DNA of 64,000 nt, from contig NZ_CP011340.1 in NCBI RefSeq assembly GCF_001278075.1, forward strand, positions 6,693,501 to 6,757,500. Reading direction: 5' to 3'. A model generated the notes under the pieces. It saw only the letters and a list, made by a program, of their open reading frames with translations. It made no database searches and was not told the origin of the DNA. Positions 26,397 through 33,772 of this stretch are shown in pieces (within the stretch, counting starts at the first letter, position 1; each line of letters starts with the position of its first letter). Source of the stretch: Streptomyces pristinaespiralis (GTDB lineage: Bacteria > Actinomycetota > Actinomycetes > Streptomycetales > Streptomycetaceae). The translations under genes were made by a program, and so were the position numbers.

Positions 26397-26411
26397 ACTA
26401 GCACTGCTAGT
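26397..26411 (+). promoter_or_regulatory. Palindrome upstream of acyl-CoA dehydrogenase gene, candidate operator
   Basis: ACTAGCA-C-TGCTAGT is a perfect 15-bp palindrome 80 bp before the acyl-CoA dehydrogenase start. The form suits a TetR-family operator. No such regulator gene lies alongside, so the binding protein would be encoded elsewhere. Confidence 0.55.
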
Positions 26412-26491
26412 TTCCGGTCGAGCCGTCCTTCCTCCCTTCACGGCCCCGGCCGGGGGAGGCGTCCAGTGCCAGAGCCGCCGGAGGTCACGTC

Positions 26492-27682
26492 ATGTCCGCA
26501 ACGTCGAAGCTTCCGCCCTTCGATCCCGGCGACCCGCTCGGCATCGACGACCTCCTCCACGACGAGGACCTCGCGATCCGCGACACCGTCCGCGCCTGGG
26601 CCACCGACCGGGTGCTGCCCCACATCGCGGACTGGTACGAGCGGGGCGAGCTCCCCGGCATCCGCGATCTGGCCAGGGAGCTCGGCTCCATCGGCGCCCT
26701 CGGCATGTCGCTCGAGGGCTACGGCTGCGCGGGCGCCACCGCCGTCCAGTACGGACTGGCCTGCCTCGAACTCGAAGCGGCCGACTCCGGCATCCGCTCC
26801 CTCGTCTCGGTGCAGGGCTCCCTCGCCATGTACGCGATCCACCGCTTCGGTTCCGAGGAGCAGAAGCAGCGCTGGCTGCCCGGCATGGCCGCCGGCGAGA
26901 TCATCGGCTGTTTCGGTCTGACCGAGCCCGACCACGGCTCCGACCCGGCCGCCATGCGCACCCACGCCAAGCGCGACGGTTCGGACTGGGTGCTCACCGG
27001 CCGCAAGATGTGGATCACCAACGGCTCCGTCGCCGGTGTCGCCGTCGTCTGGGCGCAGACCGACGACGGGATCCGCGGCTTCGTCGTGCCCACGGACGCC
27101 CCCGGCTTCTCCGCGCCGGAGATCAAGCACAAGTGGTCCCTGCGCGCCAGCGTGACCAGCGAACTCGTGATGGACGAGGTCCGGCTGCCCGCCGACGCGG
27201 TCCTCCCGGACGTCACCGGACTGCGCGGCCCGCTCAGCTGCCTCAGCCACGCGCGCTACGGAATCGTGTGGGGTTCTATGGGCGCCGCACGCTCCAGCTT
27301 CGAGGCGGCGGTGTCGTACGCGCGGACACGGGAGCAGTTCGGCCGGCCGATCGGCGGCTTCCAGCTCACCCAGGCCAAGCTCGCGGACATGGCGGTCGAA
27401 CTGCACAAGGGCATCCTGCTCGCGCACCACCTCGGTGTGCGGATGGACGCGGGGAAGCTGCGGCCGGAGCAGGTCAGCTTCGGAAAGCTCAACAACGTGC
27501 GCGAGGCGATCGAGATCTGCCGCACCTCCCGCACCATCCTCGGCGCGAACGGGATCTCTCTCGAGTACCCGGTGATGCGGCACGCGACCAACCTCGAGTC
27601 GGTGCTCACCTACGAGGGCACCGTCGAGATGCACCAGCTCGTGCTGGGCAAGGCGCTCACCGGTCTCGACGCCTTCCGTTAG
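26492..27682 (+). CDS. Acyl-CoA dehydrogenase (glutaryl-CoA dehydrogenase-like)
   Basis: A 396-residue FAD-dependent acyl-CoA dehydrogenase. The middle beta domain carries GCFGLTEPDHGSDPAAMRTH, and GRKMWITNGSVAGVAVVWAQ binds FAD and substrate. The catalytic base is probably Glu375 in TYEGTVEMHQLVLGKAL, the position used by glutaryl-CoA dehydrogenases. Those enzymes also decarboxylate, but sequence alone does not settle the substrate. It stands alone between an MFS pump and the convergent sepF-like gene. Confidence 0.92.
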   Translation: MSATSKLPPFDPGDPLGIDDLLHDEDLAIRDTVRAWATDRVLPHIADWYERGELPGIRDLARELGSIGALGMSLEGYGCAGATAVQYGLACLELEAADSGIRSLVSVQGSLAMYAIHRFGSEEQKQRWLPGMAAGEIIGCFGLTEPDHGSDPAAMRTHAKRDGSDWVLTGRKMWITNGSVAGVAVVWAQTDDGIRGFVVPTDAPGFSAPEIKHKWSLRASVTSELVMDEVRLPADAVLPDVTGLRGPLSCLSHARYGIVWGSMGAARSSFEAAVSYARTREQFGRPIGGFQLTQAKLADMAVELHKGILLAHHLGVRMDAGKLRPEQVSFGKLNNVREAIEICRTSRTILGANGISLEYPVMRHATNLESVLTYEGTVEMHQLVLGKALTGLDAFR

Positions 27683-27708
27683 GCCGGCGCGGCCCGGCGG
27701 GACCGGCG

Positions 27709-27743
27709 AGCTCCCCCAGCTACGCGCCGGGAGGTGCCCCCAC
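27709..27743. repeat. Streptomyces-type intergenic repeat/hairpin
   Basis: The segment CTCCCCCAGCTACGCGCCGG plus GAGGTGCCCCC between the convergent acyl-CoA dehydrogenase and sepF-like genes resembles a family of short repeats scattered between genes in Streptomyces genomes. CTCCC pairs with GGGAG. It may double as a terminator. The assignment is from memory; no other copy is present in this window. Confidence 0.45.
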
Positions 27744-28175
27744 TCAGCTCTGGTTGAAGAAACCGTCCTGCGAACGTCCCGCCGGATCACCGCTGACGAT
27801 CTCGGTGTCGGCGGGGGTCAGCAGGAAGACCCGCGTCGCGACCCGCTCGATGGAGCCCCGAAGCCCGAAGGCGAGACCCGCGGCGAAGTCCACGACCCGC
27901 TTGGCGTCGCCGGGCTCCATCGACGTCAGGTTCACGATGACGGGGACGCCGGACCGGAACAGCTCACCGATCCCACGGGCGTCACGGAAGCCGTCCGGGG
28001 AGACGGTGGCGATCCGGCGGCCCTCCTGCTGCGCGGACTCGGAGGCGACACGCACCCGCGGGTCGGTGACCCATGCGTCACCCGTCTCAGCACCCTCGGC
28101 GTACTCGTCGTCGTAGTAACGCCCGTCGTCCTCGACGAGTCCCAGCCAGGCGCTCGCCTTACGCACCGATCCCAT
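27744..28175 (-). CDS. sepF: SepF-like cell-division protein
   Basis: A 143-residue SepF-family protein. SepF anchors FtsZ to the membrane through an N-terminal amphipathic helix ([20 protein letters not shown]) and polymerises through its core ([29 protein letters not shown]). Streptomyces has several paralogues; this one, outside the division cluster, is probably a secondary copy. GGAGG lies 7 bp before the ATG. It is divergent from the DUF5685 gene across 278 bp, where I see no other gene. Confidence 0.9.
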   Translation of the reverse strand: MGSVRKASAWLGLVEDDGRYYDDEYAEGAETGDAWVTDPRVRVASESAQQEGRRIATVSPDGFRDARGIGELFRSGVPVIVNLTSMEPGDAKRVVDFAAGLAFGLRGSIERVATRVFLLTPADTEIVSGDPAGRSQDGFFNQS

Positions 28176-28453
28176 GGACGCCTCCTTTCATCGCGGTCAC
28201 TTGTCGTTCCGCATATCCCCTATCGTCGTCCATGATGCGGATCGGGCGCCAAGTGGATAGTCGCCGCGCAGGGGATTCGTGACGGTACTGGTGCAGAAGT
28301 TGTGGCGATTCGTCAAGGTCCGGCCGCTGCAGGGGCCATGACGGGATGAAAATATAAAAGTCGGGCCGGACGGGTGACCTTGGGGACGTACGGGTGAACG
28401 GGCGGCTCGATACGATGCCCACCGCACATCTCAGCGACTCGCGGGGGGCCGTC

Positions 28454-29650
28454 GTGTTCGGAATCGTCAGACCATGCTCGCACCGGCTCACGGACGGGCT
28501 GAAGACCGAGTGGATGGCCCATCTGTGCGGGCTGTGCCTGGCACTTCGCGCCGACCACGGACAGTTCGCCCGTATCGTGACCAACTATGACGGCCTGATC
28601 GTCTCGGTCCTGACGGAGGCTCAGTCGGAGCGCACGCCGGCGCAACGGCGCACGGCGGGGCCCTGCCCGCTGCGTGCCATGCGCACCGCGCCCGTCGCCC
28701 GCGGCGAAGGCGCCCGCCTGGCCGCGGCCGTCTCCCTGGTCCTCGCCTCCGCGAAGATCCGTGACCACGTCGCCGACGGGGACGGCGTGTTGGCCCGCGG
28801 GCCCGTGGCCGCCGCCGCCCGCCGCGTCGCCGGCGGCTGGGACAGGGCCGGCGCGCGCTCGGGCTCCGCGCTCGGCTTCGACACGGCGGTGCTGCTGGAG
28901 GCCGTCGACCGGCAGGCGGGGCTCGAGACCGCGGCCGGGCCCGGCACACCGGTCCTCACCGTCACGGAGCCGACGGAGACCGCGACGGCGGCCGCCTTCG
29001 CGCACACCGCCGTACTCGCCGGCCGCCCGGAGAACGCGGAGCCGCTCGCCGAGGCCGGCCGGCTCTTCGGCCGGCTGGCGCACCTGCTGGATGCCGTGGA
29101 GGACAAGGAAGCTGACGCCGCGTCGGGTGCGTGGAACCCGCTCACGGCCACGGGCACCTCGCTCGGCGAGGCGCGCCGGCTCGCCGACGACGCGCTCCAC
29201 GGGATCCGGCTGGCGCTGCGGGACGCGCACTTCGTCGACGACAAGCTGGTGCACGTCCTCCTTGTGCACGAGCTGCGCACCTCCGTCGACCGGGCGTTCG
29301 GCACCGTCACGTGCGCGCACCAGGGCTACGGCGACGGCCGGCCGCCCTCGCCCGGGAATCCGTACCAGGGCGGCGCCCCGGGCCCGTACGGCTCGAATCC
29401 CTACGGAGGCAACCCCTACGGTGGCGGAGCGGGGGCGCCGGGCGGTCCCGGCGGGATGCCTCCCGGTCCCGGAGGGCACCAGGGGCGCCCGCCGCGCCGG
29501 GGGTTCTGGGCGGGCTGCGCCGTCTTCGTCGGCCTGTGCTGCACCTGCCGGCTGTGCTGCGCCAAGGAGTACGAGGGGCCCTGGTCACGCAAGAAGCGTG
29601 AGGGCTGCTGCCGTGACTGCGACTGCCCGGACTGCGGCTGCGACTGCTGA
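28454..29650 (+). CDS. DUF5685 family protein with Cys-rich tail
   Basis: A 398-residue streptomycete DUF5685-type protein. The conserved N-terminus is [32 protein letters not shown] with paired cysteines, followed by an alpha-helical domain to residue ~300. A Gly/Pro/Tyr/Asn-rich linker ([20 protein letters not shown]) leads to a hydrophobic segment and a C-terminal tail with 13 cysteines in the last ~45 residues. GTG 28454 is chosen because the family begins at this Met-Phe-Gly-Ile; a GTG at 28394 is the alternative. Function unknown. Confidence 0.8.
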   Translation: MFGIVRPCSHRLTDGLKTEWMAHLCGLCLALRADHGQFARIVTNYDGLIVSVLTEAQSERTPAQRRTAGPCPLRAMRTAPVARGEGARLAAAVSLVLASAKIRDHVADGDGVLARGPVAAAARRVAGGWDRAGARSGSALGFDTAVLLEAVDRQAGLETAAGPGTPVLTVTEPTETATAAAFAHTAVLAGRPENAEPLAEAGRLFGRLAHLLDAVEDKEADAASGAWNPLTATGTSLGEARRLADDALHGIRLALRDAHFVDDKLVHVLLVHELRTSVDRAFGTVTCAHQGYGDGRPPSPGNPYQGGAPGPYGSNPYGGNPYGGGAGAPGGPGGMPPGPGGHQGRPPRRGFWAGCAVFVGLCCTCRLCCAKEYEGPWSRKKREGCCRDCDCPDCGCDC

Positions 29651-29847
29651 CCCTTTGTCATGCGGCGCCCGGCGGGGCCGGCGACGGGTGGCGGTGCGGC
29701 GGAAGTGATCCGTCCGTCCCGCGGTCTTGTGCGTCCGGTCCCCGGGAGCCACTATCTCTGGCAGTGCATGTCAGGAACACGCCATCCTGGCCGGCGCCTC
29801 ACGGGCCCGCCACCGCGGGCTCTTCCCCTCTTCCCAGGAGGAGCACA

Positions 29848-30696
29848 GTGAGGATCAAGCGCACCAGAGCACTGCTCGCCGCAGGCGCGGCCCTGGCGGT
29901 CACCGCCGCCGTCGCGCCGTCCACCGCCCAGGCGACCCCCTCGCCCGGCCCCGCCCAACTCGCCCGCGCGGACGCCGCCGTCCTCGCGGCCGGGGTGGAA
30001 GGCACCGCATGGTACGTCGACCGGACGCTCGGCAGGGTCGTCGTCACCGCGGACTCCACCGTCTCCGACGCCGAGATCACCGGGATCCGCTCGGCCGCCG
30101 GCGCGGACGCCGGCGCGATCACGGTCAAGCGCGCCCCCGGGGTGTTCAAGCCGCTCCTCGGCGCGGGTGACGCCATCTACGGCAGCGGGTACCGCTGCTC
30201 GCTCGGCTTCAACGTGCGCAGCGGCAGCACGTACTACTTCCTCACCGCCGGCCACTGCGGTGACGTGGCGCCGACGTGGTACGCCAATTCCGCCCAGTCC
30301 ACGCTCATCGGACCGACCGTCGGGTCCAGCTTCCCGAGCAACGACTACGCCCTCGTCCGCTACGACAACGCCTCGCTCAGCCACACCGGCGGCTTCACCG
30401 CCGCCGACGCCTACGTCGGCGAGTCCGTCAAGCGCTCCGGCTCCACCACCGGTACCCACAGCGGCACCGTGACCGCCCTGAACGTGACCGTCCACTACTC
30501 CGGTGGCGGCACCGTCCGCGGCATGATCCAGACGAATGTCTGCGCCGAGCCGGGCGACTCCGGCGGCGCGCTCTACGACGGCACCAAGGCCCTCGGCCTC
30601 ACCTCGGGCGGCAGCGGCAACTGCAGCACCGGCGGCACGACGTTCTACCAGCCGGTGACGGAGGCCCTCGCCAAGTACAAGGTCAGCCTCTACTGA
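29848..30696 (+). CDS. Secreted serine protease, streptogrisin (S1E) family
   Basis: A 282-residue preproprotease: signal peptide to about residue 29, a short propeptide, and a mature chymotrypsin-like domain starting near residue 104. Catalytic residues are H136 (TAGHC), D166 (NDYALV) and S238 (PGDSGGAL). The cysteines in RCSLGF/GHCGD and [16 protein letters not shown] form the two standard disulfides. AGGAGGAGC precedes GTG 29848. The next gene is a close paralogue with a similar leader. Its mature region is nearer to streptogrisin B than A, but with a less conserved middle ([18 protein letters not shown]). Confidence 0.92.
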   Translation: MRIKRTRALLAAGAALAVTAAVAPSTAQATPSPGPAQLARADAAVLAAGVEGTAWYVDRTLGRVVVTADSTVSDAEITGIRSAAGADAGAITVKRAPGVFKPLLGAGDAIYGSGYRCSLGFNVRSGSTYYFLTAGHCGDVAPTWYANSAQSTLIGPTVGSSFPSNDYALVRYDNASLSHTGGFTAADAYVGESVKRSGSTTGTHSGTVTALNVTVHYSGGGTVRGMIQTNVCAEPGDSGGALYDGTKALGLTSGGSGNCSTGGTTFYQPVTEALAKYKVSLY

Positions 30697-30708
30697 CCTC
30701 CCCGTGCC

Positions 30709-30731
30709 CCCCGCCGCAGTGTGCGGCGGGG
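30709..30731 (+). terminator. Terminator between tandem protease genes
   Basis: CCCCGCCGCA (30709-30718) and TGCGGCGGGG (30722-30731) form a 10-bp stem with a GTG loop, 13 bp after the first protease stop. Confidence 0.7.
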
Positions 30732-30871
30732 AGGCCGTACGGCCGAGAACACACCCTTGCGGCGTGTGACCGTATGGCTTGAAACTCCCCCACAGCGCCG
30801 GCTTCAGGCCGCGCCTCACGGGCCCGGAACCCCCACTGCGGGCCCCCGATTCCCCTCTGGAGGAACGACAA

Positions 30872-31774
30872 GTGAGGATCAAGCGCACCATCCCCCGCAC
30901 CCGTACCACCGCCAGACGCACCAGGCTGCTCGCCGTGGCCACCGGCCTGACAGCCGCCGCGGCCCTGGCCGTCCCCACCGCCAGCGCCGAAGAGACACAG
31001 ACCTTCAGCACCCATCAGCTCACCGCGGCGAGCGACGCCGTGCTCCAGGCGGACGTCCCCGGCACCGCCTGGCACGTCGACCAGGCCACCGGCACGCTCG
31101 TCGTCACGGCCGACAGCACCGTCTCCAGGGCCGAGATCGCGAAGATCAAGCGCGAGGCCGGGACCAACGCCGGCGCACTGCGCATCGAACGCACCCCCGG
31201 CACCTTCTCCAAGCTGATCTCCGGCGGCGACGCGATCTACGCGTCGAGCTGGCGCTGCTCACTGGGCTTCAACGTCCGCAGCGGCAGCACCTACTACTTC
31301 CTCACCGCCGGTCACTGCACCGACGGCGCGGGCACCTGGTACACCAACTCCTCGCGCACCACGAGCATCGGTCCGACGACCGGTTCGAGCTTCCCGGGCA
31401 ACGACTACGGCATCGTCCGCTACTCGAACACCTCGCTGTCCCACCCCGGCACCGTCGGCGGCACGGACATCACCAGCGCGGCCAACGCCACCGTGGGCAT
31501 GTCCGTCACCCGCCGCGGCTCCACCACGGGCACCCACAGCGGCACCGTGACGGGCCTCAACGCCACGGTCAACTACGGCGGCGGCGACATCGTCTACGGC
31601 ATGATCCGCACCAACGTGTGCGCGGAACCGGGTGACAGCGGCGGCCCGCTCTACTCCGGCAGCCGGGCGATCGGTCTGACCTCGGGCGGCAGCGGCAACT
31701 GCAGCACCGGCGGCACGACGTTCTTCCAGCCGGTCACCGAGGCACTGAGCCGTTACGGAGTCAGCGTCTACTGA
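30872..31774 (+). CDS. sprB: Streptogrisin B-type secreted serine protease
   Basis: A 300-residue preproprotease. The mature part, starting near [20 protein letters not shown], is very like S. griseus protease B (SGPB), including [20 protein letters not shown] and the C-terminal end GVSVY. The triad is H148, D178 and S256. The precursor has a signal peptide and a ~75-residue propeptide acting as folding chaperone. GGAGG precedes GTG 30872. In S. griseus, sprA/sprB belong to the A-factor/AdpA regulon; I did not find a clear AdpA site here. Confidence 0.93.
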   Translation: MRIKRTIPRTRTTARRTRLLAVATGLTAAAALAVPTASAEETQTFSTHQLTAASDAVLQADVPGTAWHVDQATGTLVVTADSTVSRAEIAKIKREAGTNAGALRIERTPGTFSKLISGGDAIYASSWRCSLGFNVRSGSTYYFLTAGHCTDGAGTWYTNSSRTTSIGPTTGSSFPGNDYGIVRYSNTSLSHPGTVGGTDITSAANATVGMSVTRRGSTTGTHSGTVTGLNATVNYGGGDIVYGMIRTNVCAEPGDSGGPLYSGSRAIGLTSGGSGNCSTGGTTFFQPVTEALSRYGVSVY

Positions 31775-31805
31775 CGCGTCGTCCCCGGCACGGCAGCCTG
31801 CGACC

Positions 31806-31843
31806 GTCGAGCCCTCGTCCGTATGACAGGACGAGGGCTCGAC
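31806..31843 (+). terminator. Terminator after the tandem proteases
   Basis: GTCGAGCCCTCGTCC (31806-31820) and GGACGAGGGCTCGAC (31829-31843) form a perfect 15-bp stem with an 8-nt loop. Confidence 0.85.
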
Positions 31844-31909
31844 GTATGGTCCTGGTTTGAGAGGATGTCAGGACGTGCGGGGAAGCGCAGTGACGGGGGT
31901 TGCGACGCA

Positions 31910-32389
31910 GTGAAACGCATCGGAGTGACGGGCCACCGCGGCATCCCGGCCGAGGCACGTGCGCACATCCGCGCCGGGCTGCGGGCCGTGCTCCGCGGCC
32001 ATCAGGGCTCGATGGAGGCACTGTCGAGCCTCGCGGTGGGCGCCGACCAGCTCTTCGCGGACATCGCCCTGGACTGCGGCGCGGAACTGACCGCCGTCAT
32101 CCCCAGCGGCGACTACGAACAGGGCTTCACGGACCCGGAGGAACTGGCCCAGTACCGCCGGCTCAAGGCTCTTGCCACCCGCGAGGTCAGGCTGGCCTTC
32201 CCGTACTCGACCGACGAGGCCTACTACGCGGCCGGCGCCTACATCGCCGACCACTGCGACCGGCTCCTCGCGGTCTGGGACGGGCTGCCCGCCCGCGGGC
32301 ACGGCGGTACCGGCGACATCGTGCGGTACGCCCGTGACCTCGGCAAACCCGTGACCGTCATCTGGTGCGAGGGCCTCAAGAGGGACTGA
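31910..32389 (+). CDS. SLOG-fold nucleotide-binding protein
   Basis: A 159-residue protein with a Rossmann-like SLOG pattern: VTGHRGIP at the N-terminus, LAVGADQLFADIAL near residue 47, and the diagnostic AVWDGLPARGHGGTGDIVRY near residue 130, where Gly/Thr residues bind a nucleotide ligand. SLOG domains act as sensors or producers of nucleotide signals in bacterial conflict systems and are linked to SLATT membrane effectors. A SLATT-type gene lies 20 bp away, convergent. GTG 31910 is chosen with GGGGG ~9 bp upstream; the longer frame would run through the preceding terminator. Confidence 0.78.
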   Translation: MKRIGVTGHRGIPAEARAHIRAGLRAVLRGHQGSMEALSSLAVGADQLFADIALDCGAELTAVIPSGDYEQGFTDPEELAQYRRLKALATREVRLAFPYSTDEAYYAAGAYIADHCDRLLAVWDGLPARGHGGTGDIVRYARDLGKPVTVIWCEGLKRD

Positions 32390-32408
32390 CACGCGCGCCC
32401 GCGCACGG

Positions 32409-33347
32409 TCAACTGCGGTGTCTGACCAGCCAGTCCGTGTGCTGGGGGGAGACGATGCGCTCGGTCTCGTAGACCGCCGAGGGCCACTGGGCGTCCGTGA
32501 CCGTGGTCTCCATGGCCGTGTGCATGGCCGCCAGGTCCTCCTCCACGAGCGAGTGGGCCGCGATGAGGGGCTGATGGCGGCGGATCTCGCTCCAGGCCAG
32601 ACACGCGGCGGCGGCCGCGGACAGCACGCCCGGGGCGTGGAAGGAATCCGCCACGGAGAAGGTGCGCAGTGTGGCGAAGAACAGTGCGAAGAGGGTGAGC
32701 ATGGCGATCGACGCGGACCAGAGCGCGGTGGCGCGGCGGGACATCTCCGTACGCCGGTGGTACCAGTTGCGCTGCTCGATCAGCCGGTCCCTGACGTAGG
32801 TCTCCTTGCGGACGCTGAAGGGCTTGGCCCGCAGGCGGCGCATCGGGGTGGTGATCAGGTCGCCCGCCGCGGTCTCCCCGTCCGCCGTACGGGGGTCCTC
32901 CCAGCCGACCTTGACCAACTCCCGTAACCCTTCCTCCAGACGGGTGGAGAACAGATCATCGGCGCCGCGCTCGGAGACGTGCGAGTCGAAGGGCGCTCCG
33001 TGCACGGCGTACCGCCAGCACATCGACTTGATGAACTCGGCCGCGGAGCGGTTCAGTTGCCAATGCGACTTTGCTCGACGCCTCGTGGAGAGGTACCCGA
33101 GCACCAGTACCCCCACGTACGCCAACACGCTGAAGAACGCCGCCACTTGGAACGATCCGCCCACCTTCAGGGAGGTGGGGAGCGAGGCCAGAGCGGCACC
33201 GGCCACCAGCAGGAGCAGCTGGTACCGGGTGGCCGCGACGGCCTCCCGCTGGCGGGCGACGGCTATGGCGTCCGTGCGGTGGTAGAGAACCGGTAGATCG
33301 CCGTTGCGGAAAACCATGCTGTGCAAAGGGCTGGAAAGCTCGCTCAT
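32409..33347 (-). CDS. SLATT-type (DUF4231-like) membrane protein with two 2-TM modules
   Basis: A 312-residue protein with two membrane hairpins: residues ~42-60 and 66-86, and ~207-225 and 238-254. They are separated by a soluble section with LEEGLRELVKVGWEDPRTAD. The layout and the RQREAVAATRYQ/RRTEMSRRATALW helices before each hairpin match SLATT/DUF4231 families, proposed pore-forming effectors paired with SLOG or SMODS proteins. ATG 33347 is chosen because GGGGG lies 6 bp upstream; an in-frame GTG at 33377 is possible. Leu141 is a TTA codon, implying need for the bldA tRNA. Its promoter region is shared with divergent fxsA. Confidence 0.75.
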   Translation of the reverse strand: MSELSSPLHSMVFRNGDLPVLYHRTDAIAVARQREAVAATRYQLLLLVAGAALASLPTSLKVGGSFQVAAFFSVLAYVGVLVLGYLSTRRRAKSHWQLNRSAAEFIKSMCWRYAVHGAPFDSHVSERGADDLFSTRLEEGLRELVKVGWEDPRTADGETAAGDLITTPMRRLRAKPFSVRKETYVRDRLIEQRNWYHRRTEMSRRATALWSASIAMLTLFALFFATLRTFSVADSFHAPGVLSAAAAACLAWSEIRRHQPLIAAHSLVEEDLAAMHTAMETTVTDAQWPSAVYETERIVSPQHTDWLVRHRS

Positions 33348-33456
33348 ACACACCCCCGTCTGCGGTTTTGTGTTCACTCATTAGGCGGAATCGCTTGTTC
33401 CTTGCGGGCCTGCGAGAATGTGGTGCAACTCTTTCGTTGCTTATCCCCGTGCTGAG

Positions 33457-33484
33457 TTGCTGAGAGTGGCCATGAGAGTAAAGT
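33457..33484 (+). promoter_or_regulatory. Possible fxsA promoter
   Basis: TTGCTG (33457-33462) and TAAAGT (33479-33484) are spaced by 16 bp, about 80 bp before fxsA. This 190-bp divergent spacer is noticeably less GC-rich than its neighbours. GCAAC-N6-GTTGC at 33425-33440 is a small inverted repeat that might bind a regulator. Confidence 0.35.
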
Positions 33485-33566
33485 CGTGCCGCCGGCATCG
33501 CAACGGTGCGTGGTATCCCCGCAGACACAGCCTTGAGCTGGACACAACATCAAGGACGGCCCCCCA

Positions 33567-33731
33567 ATGACCCTTCACTCCTCCGCATCCTTCGCCGCTG
33601 CGAAGAAGAATCGCGTTCCACTGGCACAGATCGACGTCCGCGGCGCCGATGCCGCGCAGAAGCTCGCCCGCGTCCTTCCCGCTTCCGAAGCACGCGGTCT
33701 GCGCGCCACCACGTTCAACTCGTCGCTCTGA
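33567..33731 (+). CDS. fxsA: FxSxx-COOH RiPP precursor peptide
   Basis: A 54-residue peptide, not reported among longer reading frames, starting MTLHSSASFAAAKKNRVPLA and ending RATTFNSSL. The last five residues, F50-N-S52-S-L54, fit the F-x-S-x-x-COOH signature that defines this precursor family. The middle (PLAQIDVRGADAAQKLARVLP) is the conserved leader. AAGGA lies 10 bp before the ATG. FxsB-family radical SAM enzymes are known to install a three-residue cyclophane on such motifs, here expected between Phe50 and Ser52. The stop lies 41 bp before fxsB, with a hairpin between. Confidence 0.9.
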   Translation: MTLHSSASFAAAKKNRVPLAQIDVRGADAAQKLARVLPASEARGLRATTFNSSL

Positions 33732-33743
33732 AGCGGCTCCTCA

Positions 33744-33766
33744 GGGCCGCGGACCGGCCCTAGACT
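33744..33766 (+). promoter_or_regulatory. Hairpin and -10-like element between fxsA and fxsB
   Basis: GGGCCG-CGGAC-CGGCCC (33744-33760) forms a 6-bp hairpin followed at once by TAGACT (33761-33766), a typical Streptomyces -10 hexamer, only 6 bp before the fxsB ATG, which lacks a good ribosome-binding site. It could attenuate read-through from fxsA and start a leaderless fxsB transcript. No -35 is seen. Confidence 0.45.
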
Positions 33767-33772
33767 GGTGGA

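Noticed and set aside
29788..29797. TGGCCGGCGC before the first protease as an AdpA site
   Set aside because: It fails the A/T positions of the TGGCSNGWWY consensus, so I do not call it.
29764..29847. A longer start for the first protease at 29764
   Set aside because: GTG 29848 has AGGAGGAGC at good spacing and gives a proper signal peptide; the longer form adds non-hydrophobic residues before it.
31823..31909. A longer SLOG protein starting at 31823
   Set aside because: That start lies inside the terminator hairpin and adds unconserved residues before the Rossmann strand.
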